Shown here piece after piece: positions 38,839 to 49,430 of a DNA stretch of 64,000 nucleotides. Source of the DNA: Lumbricus rubellus (Eukaryota; Annelida; Clitellata; Crassiclitellata; Lumbricidae). The notes under the pieces are model-generated. The model saw nothing but the letters and a program-made list of their open reading frames with translations, was not told the origin of the DNA and ran no database searches. Where the stretch lies: assembly GCA_945859605.1 (NCBI GenBank), contig OX243825.1, positions 24,419,227-24,483,226 of the forward strand, read 5' to 3'. Each line of letters begins with the position of its first letter. The stretch's first letter is position 1. The position numbers and the translations under genes were made by a program.

Positions 38839-39178
38839 CAGTGGTTCCCAACCTTTTTTGACGCTAGGGCCAGTTTTTCTAAGTTAGAGGACATGAGGGC
38901 CACTTTTTCTTAGTTGAAGGACATTAGGGGGCCACTAGGCTAAAATTCAATTAACTAAAACGAATATAAAAGTGTTATTATTGATTCGACACAGAATGTT
39001 TGATGTTATTTAAAGATTTCAAAATAATAAAAAAATTAATAGAAAATAATTATGTGTTCTATCCTGTTAAAATTGTATTTTTATCATATATTTTTGTTAA
39101 TTCTTTGAGAGACGAGGGCCATTTTTTTAGGCCTGGCGGGCCACTTTTGGCCCGCGGGCCACGGGTTGGGAACCGCTG
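38839..39178. mobile_element. hAT MITE, CAGTGGTTCCCAACC termini
   Basis: The ends CAGTGGTTCCCAACC and GGTTGGGAACCGCTG are flanked by the 8-bp duplication GTGTAGAC (38831-38838 and 39179-39186). Subterminal GGGCCA repeats face each other. This terminus is common to hAT elements of many animals. It is nested in the 37999-40121 hAT element. Confidence 0.93.
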
Positions 39179-40121
39179 GTGTAGACCCATGCAAAGGTCC
39201 ATACAAAACATACACACACGTACGTGTAGACTCACTGTGTTTCTTCGTAGAATTACTTCGTGAATTTGTTTCCCCCCGATTTTTCTCTGCTCGTTTCTGA
39301 CTGCCAGAACTGCACATTTCATGGCACTCATCTTATTATGATGATTATTTTTGTTTAGGCACCGCAATGTAGGCTAGTGACGGTACAGATAAGAGTAAAT
39401 GAATGAATGCAGTGACTGTTATTATGAGCGCGAAGGAATGAACGCTGCAATGTGCAGTGTGTATAAAAGCTTTGCTCGTATAGAGACAAAGACAAAGATA
39501 GGTACACACAATGCGCACAAACAGAGAGTGAGAGGGCGAGAGAGACATACATACATACACAGAGAGAGAGACAGAAAGACCTATCTCTTTCTCTCTGTGT
39601 CTGTCTGACAGACAGAGACAGACAGATAGACACACACAGACAGCTACACACTTAGTGGGAGCGGAAAAGAAAGTAGATACTATTTCCAGCAGAATTCCTC
39701 AACGCTGGATTTGATTGATCAGATAAGGACGATTAAGTGATGTATGCACCTCTGGTCGGGCACTAAGATGAACCCAGACCTCCAATGGATGAACGTAGGC
39801 TACACCCTAACCGTAGATCCCGCCCCTAACGTACAACTAACTGTTGATGTCTACAGTCTACTACGGGTCAAATGCTCTCACATCCGATGACCCATACAGT
39901 CCCGACAGACACGACACAATGTGTAGCTTATCATTTATCATATCCGTCGTATCCAGGCTAGGCCTACACATGGCCAGACTCTACAATCTGAAACTAACCA
40001 TAAAACGGAAAAACTCCGAAATGGTACATGGAACTTTTTTACTTAATAAGCTTGGGGGCCCTTTGGATCTCGGGGGCCCGTGGATTTTGTCCACCTTCGT
40101 TATATGGTTGTTACGCCACTG

Positions 40122-40990
40122 CGCTTGAGAGGATTAGATATAATTAAGCCTATAATTTTATATATATAAGCTTAATGTACATAATATATACACACAGTGA
40201 GTTTCGTGCGATTGTCGCGCTTTTCTAGTTTGAGTGTCCAAAGTTGATAAATAGCCTAAGCCTATATATGCATGGCACTGTCTGATGATCCAGGATGTCA
40301 AGTAGGCCTAATTGTCTGGTTATCACTGAGGTCAATGTACGCTACAGTTGGGGCAGGTCTACATTAAAGCAGATACATGTTGTAATATAATTGACAATGT
40401 TACCCACTGGGGGTGACATTATTGTGTTCATGAGACTAAATCACTGTTCGCACGCACTCAGCTGTGTTGTAGCCTCACCTTGTCATCTTGTGCTTTCAGT
40501 TCGTTGAACTCTATAGCGATCGTCATGATCATTGATCAGCCTTCTCCATTTCTTTGTTGTAGCCTACTGGATAACATTTGCACAATATTATTAATTTGTG
40601 GTTGAAGTAGGCTATCTGCACGAGTATTTTTTGTATCTCCGTTTTCCTTGAAGTCGCAAAATGCATATCGTGTCTGTTCAAGAAGTGTGCATGGTGCAAA
40701 TGAAAACTGTGACATAACTTTTTCAATTCCTTTTAGCCATAATAATAACTATCGGCTAATTATGTCGGATGACAATCGTTTGACTATAGCAGGCCTAGGT
40801 AGGCCTAAAGAACGGCCAATTCGCGTTCAGGGAATGTATATGGTATGATTTGTTTGATACAAATCCCATCGCTTGATTCGGTCATAAACAGTGGCTGTTG
40901 TAGATTGCTATAAAGAAGAGTAAGGAATTTGTGCCGCATGCTAATCTGAATGTGATTCGTTTTCTGATTGTGCTGATTCAAATTTCAGTT
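40122..40990. other. No gene seen
   Basis: AT-rich intergenic sequence with AGGCCTA motifs; no supported feature. Confidence 0.5.
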
Positions 40991-41235
40991 CATTAACATT
41001 GCTGCTGCTGCTGCTGCTGCTGCTGCTACGTATACATGTTAACATTGCTGCTGCTGCTGCTACGTATACATGTTAACATTGCTGCTGCTGCTGCTGCTGC
41101 TGCTACGTATACATGTTAACATTGCTGCTGCTGCTGCTACGTATACATGTTAACATTGCTGCTGCTGCTGCTGCTGCTGCTGCTACGTATACATGTTAAC
41201 ATTGCTGCTGCTGCTGCTACGTATACATGTTAACA

Positions 41236-41267
<32 letters not shown>

Positions 41268-41284
41268 ACGTATACATGTTAACA

Positions 41285-41328
<44 letters not shown>

Positions 41329-41345
41329 ACGTATACATGTTAACA

Positions 41346-41383
<38 letters not shown>

Positions 41384-41400
41384 ACGTATACATGCTAACA

Positions 41401-41444
<44 letters not shown>

Positions 41445-41612
41445 ACGTATACATGTTAACATTGCTGCTGCTGCTGCTGCTGCTACGTATACATGTTAAC
41501 ATTGCTGCTGCTGCTGCTACGTATACATGTTAACATTGCTGCTGCTGCTGCTGCTGCTGCTACGTATACATGTTAACATTGCTGCTGCTGCTGCTACGTA
41601 TACATGTTAACA

Positions 41613-41653
<41 letters not shown>

Positions 41654-41677
41654 ACGTATACATGTTAACATTGCTGC

Positions 41678-41708
<31 letters not shown>

Positions 41709-41725
41709 ACGTATACATGTTAACA

Positions 41726-41775
<50 letters not shown>

Positions 41776-41792
41776 ACGTATACATGTTAACA

Positions 41793-41848
<56 letters not shown>

Positions 41849-41865
41849 ACGTATACATGTTAACA

Positions 41866-41918
<53 letters not shown>

Positions 41919-41935
41919 ACGTATACATGTTAACA

Positions 41936-42009
<74 letters not shown>

Positions 42010-42026
42010 ACGTATACATGTTAACA

Positions 42027-42064
<38 letters not shown>

Positions 42065-42098
42065 ACGTATACATGTTAACATTGCTGCGCTGCTGCTG
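40991..42098. repeat. Compound minisatellite: CTG runs separated by a fixed 19-mer
   Basis: Twenty-one GCT runs are each followed by the constant 19-mer ACGTATACATGTTAACATT. GCT counts in order are 9, 5, 8, 5, 9, 5, 10, 14, 12, 14, 7, 5, 8, 5, 13, 12, 16, 18, 17, 24, 12 (one TTC interruption in the sixteenth). The spacer is almost invariant (one T-to-C change near 41394) and contains the overlapping palindromes TACGTA, GTATAC, ACATGT and GTTAAC. A unit of 19+3n bases is never a multiple of three, so the array is not coding. The last unit degenerates at about 42086. Confidence 0.97.
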
Positions 42099-42099
42099 G

Positions 42100-44055
42100 C
42101 TGTGCTTTCGACACAAAATAATGAACCATGCAGGCTATTTCGAATAGCCTAAGCCGGTTTCTCTGTGGCTGGGTTATGTTTCGGTTTCGTAAAGAAGACG
42201 ACAATTTAAAGTGCAGTGTAAAGTCCATCGAGACTATCATACATGACTTCCAAATTCATGACGAAGTCAGACTTATCGCAATCAATCCATTCGGACGTTC
42301 TATTATTATAGGGCAGGCCCCTTCCCAATAATTATATCGGCGGCCTTGCAAGGCTGCCGATGAAATGCGGGTCAATCAAAACCGTCAAGTTTTAGTCTAT
42401 ATCAGAATGAATCCAGTGTCGAGTGCTAATGCATAGTTGTTATTATTATAACACAAGTTATTCTCGCTTTCTAAAATTGGACTATGGTTCGCAGCTGTAG
42501 GTCCAGAGGGGCATTTCAATTTTTTTAACTGAAACATTTAATATCTAAAATAAATATATTCGTTTAAACTTTAATTCATGAATATTATGCAGGCATGACA
42601 GTGATGACACACCGCAGCCAGGTACATTACAGCGTAAAATAAGCAAAAGAAAATTGATGCATATTCCGGCCTCAAAACATTGTTGTACAAAAATAGTATT
42701 TGAACAAATAGCCTAGGCTATTAACAGTAAGTTATTCTTATTTTAGCAGGATTGTGTCATATATTACGATAGTAAATAATTAGCCTACTATAACCATAAT
42801 ATAGCAAATAATATTACGATATATTACAGTTCATGTAATGCGATGATGTAAACAGCAACTAAAAACTATTATCATTTTGTCAAATTATCTGGAGGGATTT
42901 CATCTCTGTTTTTAGCTAGGCAAAAATAGTGTTTATACAAATATATAAGTTATACTCATTGCAACATGATAGTATCATATATTATAGTAGTAAATAGTGT
43001 CATTATAATCATATAATAGTAAATGGGCCTAATATCACGGTAGGCCTATATTATAACACTTCATGTAAAACAATGATGAAAACAGTAACTAAAAAACCAA
43101 TACCATTTTGTCAAATTTTCTGGGGGGAAATGTCAGAGACGTCTAGATTAAACACTGCTCGTCGCCTTCATGGTGGGGATAGCCTATTAGCCTATACAAT
43201 GTTGACGCGCCGCATTGTTCTTGAAGGCTGCAGGCGGTATTAGACGATCGATGCAGTCGTTGTTGTAGTAGTTGCTATCGCTAGAATGTAGTAGTTGGTA
43301 GATATATAATGTAGACTGCAGGTAATGACCCTGAGGATGCACCATCTTTGGAGCAGCTGTGTTTCAAAGGCCTATATCTGAGCAGATGATTTGCGTGACA
43401 GACTGTCGTATGAAATGTTGCTTTAAGTATCTTCAGCATAGAATAATTCACATCACAGCAATCTGGTGTACAGAGGCGCAACCTCGGTCTAGAAGGTGGG
43501 GGCCCAATAAAAATTTCGCATCGGAGTGATTGCAAGCACGGAACCGCTTCTGATTGGGGGCTGCTCTGAGCTGCCAGAGCTGGGGTTAGATGATGACATT
43601 ATGATGATGAAATAGTTGGTGTATTAGTTGTTGCTAAGATTATGATGAGTGAAATAGCATTTGCTCGAGGATTGGGCATTGTCCTACGTATTTTGACCTT
43701 TGCACCGATGATGATGTCTTTATGGTGATGCAGTTGTTGTTGTAGTTGTTGTTTTCATTATGACAATGCAGTCGTTGTTGTAGTAGTTGCTATCGTTAGA
43801 ATGATGTAGCCTAGTAGTTGGTAGATAATTGGACATTGCCCTAGGTAATTTGAACTTCGAGCTTTGACCTGATGGCGTCATTATAATGATGTAGGCCTAG
43901 TCGTTGTAGTCGTTGTTCGATAAGTGGGTTTAAAGTTGAATAATAATAATATTTTCTTTATTGAAGCAATATCCGGTTGACAGACCGCAACCGGTTAGGG
44001 CCTAGAGTAACCCATACTCGTCACATACGGGTCATCGCTAATAATCACCTCCGGC
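42100..44055. other. No gene seen; tandemly duplicated AT-rich block
   Basis: Two roughly 230-bp blocks at about 42670-42905 and 42906-43130 share catatattacgatagtaaat, ttcatgtaat..gatgatg and ccattttgtcaaattwtctgg. A degenerate GTTGTT-rich repeat (about 43255-43310 and 43730-43830) follows. A possible hAT end CAGAGGCGCAACC lies at about 43472 without a visible partner. Confidence 0.5.
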
Positions 44056-44059
44056 CGAC

Positions 44060-44345
44060 ATGCACGTTCCAGTAGACGACGCAGTGCGTGCATTTGGTAT
44101 TCTTACAGAGGATATGCCACAACATGAAAAAATGAATGAACTGCTATCTTATTTCGAACACACATAGGTCTACTTTAGAGGGAGGCGACTACGGGGAAGA
44201 GTTGAGAATTATGCTGCTCCTACCTATATGCACTCCCTTTATGGAACCAGTGCGAATCGACAGGTGACGGGATAGCAAGAACAACCAACATTGTCGAGGG
44301 ATGGCACCACGGGATGCAATCGCTGTTCATGTGTAGTCAGTTAGT
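44060..44345 (+). pseudogene. MULE-type transposase remnant
   Basis: Frame-shifted translation gives DDAVRAFGIL, LLSYFEHT and IARTTNIVEGWHHGMQSLFM. The R(T)TN..VEGWH block near the end and the preceding YFE.T segment are characteristic of Mutator-like transposases found widely in animals. At least one frameshift and a stop lie between the blocks. No ends were identified. Confidence 0.7.
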
Positions 44346-44488
44346 CACCCCAGTCTTTTTGGGCCTTTGGCTACTACTTGAAGTTGAAGGGTTGGGGAGA
44401 GATTGCAGGTAGCAGAAAGCTGCATGTATACAAGGAGTTTACCAGTATATATTGATTCGATTGTCACGATGAACTTTGTAATTCTTTC

Positions 44489-44586
44489 CGCATGACGAAT
44501 CGTCCGTGGACGAAACGTCCTTTGACGAACAGGCTGTGACGAACAGTCCTTGACGAATCGTCCTTGTACGAAAGGTCCGCATACCA
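44489..44586. repeat. Short tandem array of GACGAAYCGTCC-type units
   Basis: About seven units of 11-15 bp (GACGAATCGTCC, GACGAAACGTCC, GACGAACAGTCC and similar) end at the right with GGTCCGCATACC. Read inwards, that end is GGTATGCGGAC, matching the termini of the fold-backs at 53133-59805 and 48254-49052. It is probably a solo arm of the same family. Confidence 0.65.
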
Positions 44587-44844
44587 AAATGAATGATATA
44601 TGAAAAAGCATGTTTGTATAATATTATTAATCGCGGGTATAAGAACTTACGCAGAGCCTACACTGAAGTAGTACGACTACACTAAGATAGTCAAAATAAA
44701 ATAAGCTAGATTATATACCGTATCAGAGCAACATTCTACAATTATCCATTGTCCAAATCTGAATTTCTTCAACAAATATAATATAAATATAGTAAAAGCA
44801 ATATAAATTAGCGTTAGCACACCAGAAGCCGAGTAGGCTATAGA

Positions 44845-46380
44845 TTATTTGTCGTACATGTGGCAAACCATCCACGCCCCGAAAGCAACGGCAGAAGCCA
44901 AGGCACAGCTAAGAAACACAGGAACTGAAGGTATGATCCTCTCAATGAACAGAGGGACGAATGGAATTTCCTCAAAGTCTGCAGCTGGAGGTTCGTCCTT
45001 CCAGATTTCTGATGACGAGATCTTGCCTTCGACATGCAGTATCTCTCTGGCTGCTCGCTCCCCTGCCTGAATGGCGCCCTCCATGTACCCGGCCCAGTAA
45101 GTCGCAGTTTCGGTCCCCGCAAAATAGGTGTGCATGAAGGGACGCCTGATTTCCTTCCCATATCTGGTCAAAGTTCCAGGAGGAAAGTTACACGTGTAAC
45201 AGCCCCCGGAAAACTCTTCTTCCATCCAATTCATCTCTGCGTAGGTCACTGGTTGCAGGAATTCTGGACACCGGAACACTTCTGCATAATGCTTAGCTAG
45301 AAGTTGTTTTCGTTCGTCTGGACAGAGTCTGCATATTTCCCTCGCCCGGTCTGCCAAAATGTAACCCATGATGCAAGGAAAGGAACCGTCTGGTTTTGTA
45401 TCGTCAAGGCAATAGAGAACAGGTCCAGTGTCAGTTTCCATTTCTCCAGAAAGATCGAGGTCGTGCCAGAAGCGTGTCTCGTAGAAGGTCATCGTCTTGA
45501 TGATGCTTCCCATCGGAATTCTTTGGATCAGTTGAAGTTTCATGGGAGGCAGCGGAGGAATAAAACTGACGCGGTTCAACAGACTCAAAGGCATTGCACT
45601 GATGACGTATCTGGCTGTCACCTCGTCTCCGCTCGATGTTCGAACTCTAACCTTATCTTCTGTTTGTTCGACTTGAACGACCACAGACTTCAGTCTCACT
45701 TTCCCATTGATACAATCTGCCAGGCGCTGTGACAACTGCATTGCACCTCCAACGAACTTGCGTTCTTGTGCACCGTTTGTGGAGTTAATCACTCTGTCTG
45801 GTCCTTGGCCAGAAGACATATACCAAAGGAACGCCAGTAAAGAAATTTCATGAGGTTCGGCACATAAGACGGATCTGCAAATTATGGCGGCAAACTCATA
45901 TGCAAAACTGGTCCAGCAGGTCTTATCCAGAAACTCCTTCAAGGTCATGGAATCCCAGAGGTCAGCCTTGGGTGCCTTCCATGGGGCATCAGCCGGAACC
46001 AATGCCGACAGCTTTATCATCGTCTGCTGTAAATGATTCACGTCCATCAGTGTAATGTATATTGGAGGAATCAGGCCTGTGTATGCCAGCCATTTGTTTT
46101 GAAATCGTAGAATCGTTTTCTTTTCAACAGACACCTTGTAGAACTCCAGACCGAACTCCTTGGCCATTCTGGCGACACGTCTCTGCGTGGGACCAACGTA
46201 AGCACCGCCTAAGTCCGTATACTTGAACGCTGGATCTCGAATGGTGTAAGTTCGACCACCGACTCTGTCTCTGGCTTCGAGGACGACGACTTGAAGACCT
46301 TCTTCCGTGAGAAGCTTTGCAGCCGACAGACCACTGATGTCTGCTCCGATGATGGCCACATCGACTTCCGTCTTACTCAT
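44845..46380 (-). CDS. MAO: Monoamine oxidase-like flavoenzyme, copy 2 (511 aa), altered FAD motif
   Basis: The start at 46380 gives MSKTEVDVAIIGADISGLSA. An ATG 18 codons upstream is rejected because it falls inside a likely 3' splice site (ATGTTTAATTTCAG|AAG, exon boundary 46420). SGGCYTCNFPPG (FAD Cys and cage Tyr), GTETATYWAGYMEG (second cage Tyr), GSIIKTM (Lys) and a C-terminal membrane segment near LSCALASAVAFGAWM are all present. The second Gly of GxGxxG is Asp (GADISG, codon GAC); copies 1 and 3 have Gly. That Gly packs against the FAD pyrophosphate in this fold, so FAD binding may be impaired. A 6-bp deletion relative to copy 3 removes two residues after IPPIY. The gate residues are Ile and Tyr, as in human MAO-B. 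Confidence 0.95.
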   Translation of the reverse strand: MSKTEVDVAIIGADISGLSAAKLLTEEGLQVVVLEARDRVGGRTYTIRDPAFKYTDLGGAYVGPTQRRVARMAKEFGLEFYKVSVEKKTILRFQNKWLAYTGLIPPIYITLMDVNHLQQTMIKLSALVPADAPWKAPKADLWDSMTLKEFLDKTCWTSFAYEFAAIICRSVLCAEPHEISLLAFLWYMSSGQGPDRVINSTNGAQERKFVGGAMQLSQRLADCINGKVRLKSVVVQVEQTEDKVRVRTSSGDEVTARYVISAMPLSLLNRVSFIPPLPPMKLQLIQRIPMGSIIKTMTFYETRFWHDLDLSGEMETDTGPVLYCLDDTKPDGSFPCIMGYILADRAREICRLCPDERKQLLAKHYAEVFRCPEFLQPVTYAEMNWMEEEFSGGCYTCNFPPGTLTRYGKEIRRPFMHTYFAGTETATYWAGYMEGAIQAGERAAREILHVEGKISSSEIWKDEPPAADFEEIPFVPLFIERIIPSVPVFLSCALASAVAFGAWMVCHMYDK

Positions 46381-46420
46381 GACTTCGACGACCCTTGATT
46401 TCGATCCAGCAACGGACCTT
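46381..46420 (-). promoter_or_regulatory. 5'-UTR and likely 3' splice site of MAO copy 2
   Basis: The sequence tgtttaatttcag|AAGGTCC aligns with tgttttatttcag|AAGTTCC before copy 3. Conservation of the tract and AG supports a shared 5'-UTR intron ending 40 nt before the ATG. Confidence 0.55.
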
Positions 46421-46564
46421 CTGAAATTAAACATTTCTTCTACTTGCGATAGCGTTTTCCAAATAGATATTCTGGAGACACGCTAATGTTGGTGAATGCT
46501 CGTTTAATAAATAGATTAAGACAGGCGTGGCGAACACAGGTATATATATATATACTTTATATAT

Positions 46565-46980
46565 ATACTAGCGTACCCGGCCACGCGATGCTGTGGCTGA
46601 AAAGAGCATCCAACCACCGTCCCTACCTCCATTCGACCTCCCCTTCCCCTCACCATCTCCTCTCCCTTCCCCTCCCTTTCCCTTCCCCTCCTCTCCCCTC
46701 CCCTTTCCTCCCTATCCTCCCCTTCCCCTCCTCTTCCCACTCCTCCCCGTGCAATCCCCTCCACTCCCCTCTACCTCCTCCCGTCCCCTCCCCTCCCTTC
46801 CCCTCTACCTCCCCTGCACCCTACCCTCCACCTCCCACTGCACCCTCCCCCTCCCAGTTCCCCCTCCCTGCGTCCCTTCATCTGCCTCCCTGCATCCCTC
46901 CCTCCATCCCTCCGCTCCCTCGCCTCCCTCTTCGTCCCCCTCCTTTCCTCCCTCACACCGCCCCTTCCCGGCAGTGACGC
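46565..46980 (+). repeat. CTAGCGTACCCGGCC repeat with long pyrimidine tract
   Basis: The core CTAGCGTACCCGGCCACGCG..CTGTGGCTGAAAAGAGC follows a TA tract. Then comes about 370 bp of CCTCCCCTTCC-type sequence, much longer than in the copies at 32965 and 8640. Pro/Ser-rich open frames over it are artefacts. Confidence 0.8.
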
Positions 46981-47035
46981 GGAAACGTGTACGCAAGACG
47001 GCCGCTATTGAATGTATTGAATCTATATTGAATAT

Positions 47036-47284
47036 GCGCTATTTATATATGCGGAAGCACCATTTGAAACGCGACCGAATTCGGTGAAGGCATATGGACG
47101 GGTTGAATTTGAACTCGGAATCGGTCGAATCGGGTTTGCATCATGCTTTTTAAATTTTAACAACAAAAACAACTTTCACTTCGATTCGACCGATTCAGAG
47201 TTCAAATTCAAACCGTCCATAAATATGCCTTCGCCGAATTCGGTCGCGTTTCAAAATGGTGGCTCCGCAAGGCTTATATAGCGC
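47036..47284. mobile_element. Inverted-repeat (MITE-like) element of about 250 bp
   Basis: Arms containing TTTGAAACGCGACCGAATTC, GGYGAAGGCATAT and GAATTTGAACTC..AATCGG are inverted around a roughly 25-bp centre near 47150. The outer ends are TGCGCTAT and ATAGCGCA. A third partial copy (aactcggaatcggttgaatc) follows at about 47290-47340. No clean target duplication was resolved. Confidence 0.7.
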
Positions 47285-47344
47285 ATTTTCAACTCGGAAT
47301 CGGTTGAATCGAAGAGAAAGTTGTTTTTTGTTGTAAAAGATTTG

Positions 47345-48245
47345 AGCAAAAAATCATTATGCAAACCCGCGCCTATATTGGAACGGAACGTTTTGCTGTA
47401 AGTTTGAAAAGAATCGGTCCAGTACTTACCGAGATCCTTGGTCCCAAAGATTCGTGCGTACGCAGTTACATTTTTTATTAGGGCTGTTGATTTAATCGCG
47501 TTAACGCGTGCGATTAACGCGTGGGAAAAAAATTGCGATTAAACATTTTCACGCATTAATCGTAGGCTACGCGTAAATTAGATCTGATTAAAATGGAATC
47601 ATAGGCAGAAAAAGTCGTTTTAAACGGAAGGCTCATGCTTAATACTAGGGAATCGTTAGGGATGCATTCTTTGGCAAATATTCCAAAAAAGCATCTGAGT
47701 AGCATATTAGGCCTATCGTAGCAATTCTTTGCTCAATTGTCGCCTGCATGCGAACCAAAACATGCGTTAAACGCTAACGATGAGTAGTCGACATCGGCCG
47801 CATCGCATCGTCCACTAGGGTTGTTTCCTCTTTCCTTACCCCGTCAGACGTCAGACTACGTTGGTTGAACTCCAGGAGATGGCAAGACCAATGGATTTCA
47901 GGTTCCAAATGATAAATGTTTACAAAAGGACAACTGAAACGAGGTTTGGCAAAAACCAAAACCTCTATTGAAAAATTGTGACTAAATATGCCTAATGAGG
48001 TTCAATAGTAGACCTACTATTGTTAATTAATAAGAGCATCCCTTCGAACCGACCAATGTCTGCCTAAAGCCTACAATTGGCTGAATATATAAATAATTTT
48101 TATTGTCAGAAAACGGTTGTCTAATTTTCACATTTAGGCCTTTATCATTTTGATTAAAGGTGGCTCAAATGAAAAAAATTAACGAATTTTGAGCAGTTGG
48201 CTGATTTGAACAGTGTTTCAATTATGTCTGTCATACAAAACAGTA
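47345..48245. other. No gene seen; possible hAT end at 47480
   Basis: TTAGGGCTGTTGATTTAATC with GCGATTAACGCG repeats at about 47478-47545 resembles the terminus of a common hAT MITE, but no partner end was found. The remainder is AT-rich. Confidence 0.4.
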
Positions 48246-48253
48246 CTGTTCAA

Positions 48254-49052
48254 TGGTTCCATGACACTTAATCCCGCGACACTTAATACCGCGACAGTTA
48301 GTACCGGACACTTAATCCCGCGACACTTAATCCCGCGACCATTTAATCCCACGACAGTTAATCCCGGCGACATTTAATCCCGGCGACACTTAATCCCGCG
48401 ACCAATTAATCTCGCGACAGTTAATCCCGGCGACATTTAATTCCGCGACACTTAATACCGGGAAAGTAAAATAACATTTTAAAACAGTTAAATTCAAAAA
48501 GGCAATTCACTATTGTTCAAAAAGTTAAGCATTTGCAGTTAAATATTATAAAACCAGTAAAATTCAATAAAAGCAATATTTGCAGCAATATTCACTGCAT
48601 GTTTTTCATAAAAAGAGCTCCGTTGGCATTGTCGCGATGTTTAATGTAGGCTATTCGTAATTTCCATGTAGCCTATCACAATACAGCAGCCGAAATTCGC
48701 CTCCATGTCACTGCCTTATAGTAGACTGAACTTCGCAAATCCTGTTTAAAATCCTTTTATGATGATCGTTTTATGTAAAGATGTACCTCAGAAACCTGAA
48801 CAGAGATGTAAGCCTACGGTACCTAATTGGCTATGCGGACAACAATAGTCGTACAAATATTAGTACTCATGTGTGCACAAGTATTAAGTGTCGCGATAGG
48901 AAATGTCGTGGAATTAACTGTCGTCGGGATTAAATGTCGCAGGGATTAACTGTCGCGGGATTAACTGACGCGGGATTAAATGTCGCCGGGACTAAGTGTC
49001 CGGGATTAACTGTCGCGGTATTAAGTGTCGCGGGATTAAATGTCGTGCTATC
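48254..49052. mobile_element. Fold-back with tandem 12-14-mer arms (CTTAATCCCGCGACA)
   Basis: The left arm (about 48255-48465) is a tandem series of CGACACTTAATCCCG variants; the right arm (about 48885-49052) is the same series inverted. The 8-bp duplication CTGTTCAA lies at 48246-48253 and 49053-49060, with one unmatched T at the left. The 420-bp centre is AT-rich with no coding. Read inwards, the ends GGTTCCATGACACTTAATCC and GATAGCACGACATTTAATCC align with the ends of 53133-59805. Confidence 0.82.
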
Positions 49053-49430
49053 CTGTTCAAAACATGTTCAAACCCTGCTCGCTGGGTTCCAGGTTTTCAG
49101 ACACAGTGTATATTTAAAATCTTACTTCACAATCTGTAGTCGTCTTAAGTCCTGACTGAACCGTCAGACTGCCCGGCAGCTTTCACCTATATATCCGGCG
49201 TTTTTGGTGCCATAAATACTATTATGAGCTTCTATGTAGAAGGAGTAGGCTAGGGCAGCATTGTTATGTCGATCAATAGGATACGACTGATATAATATAG
49301 GCCTATCGTCGACATGTTTCAATCTGAACGTTGCTTTGAACTAAGCTTATAGCCCAATAAATGCGAAACAGCATGACAAAGCTAAACGAAAACTTAACTG
49401 TAGATTTATCAGATGGGTTCCACCTCGTTG

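Larger units (their letters stand above)
37999..40121. mobile_element. Non-autonomous hAT element with minisatellite and nested MITE
   Basis: The termini are CAGTGGCGTAACAAC and GTTGTTACGCCACTG, and the 8-bp target duplication CGCTTGAG lies at 37991-37998 and 40122-40129. Subterminal GGGGGCCCGTGGA is present near both ends in inverted orientation. It contains a minisatellite (38455-38785), a nested hAT MITE (38839-39178) and a small GA-rich microsatellite near 39530-39650. No transposase coding was seen. Confidence 0.88.

Noticed and set aside
40991..42098. CRISPR-like array (regular spacer and repeat)
   Set aside because: It is a eukaryotic trinucleotide run with a constant spacer; the variable part is only CTG number, not unique sequence.
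46435..47087. Pro/Ser-rich 163-164-codon frames
   Set aside because: They read a pyrimidine-rich repeat tract.
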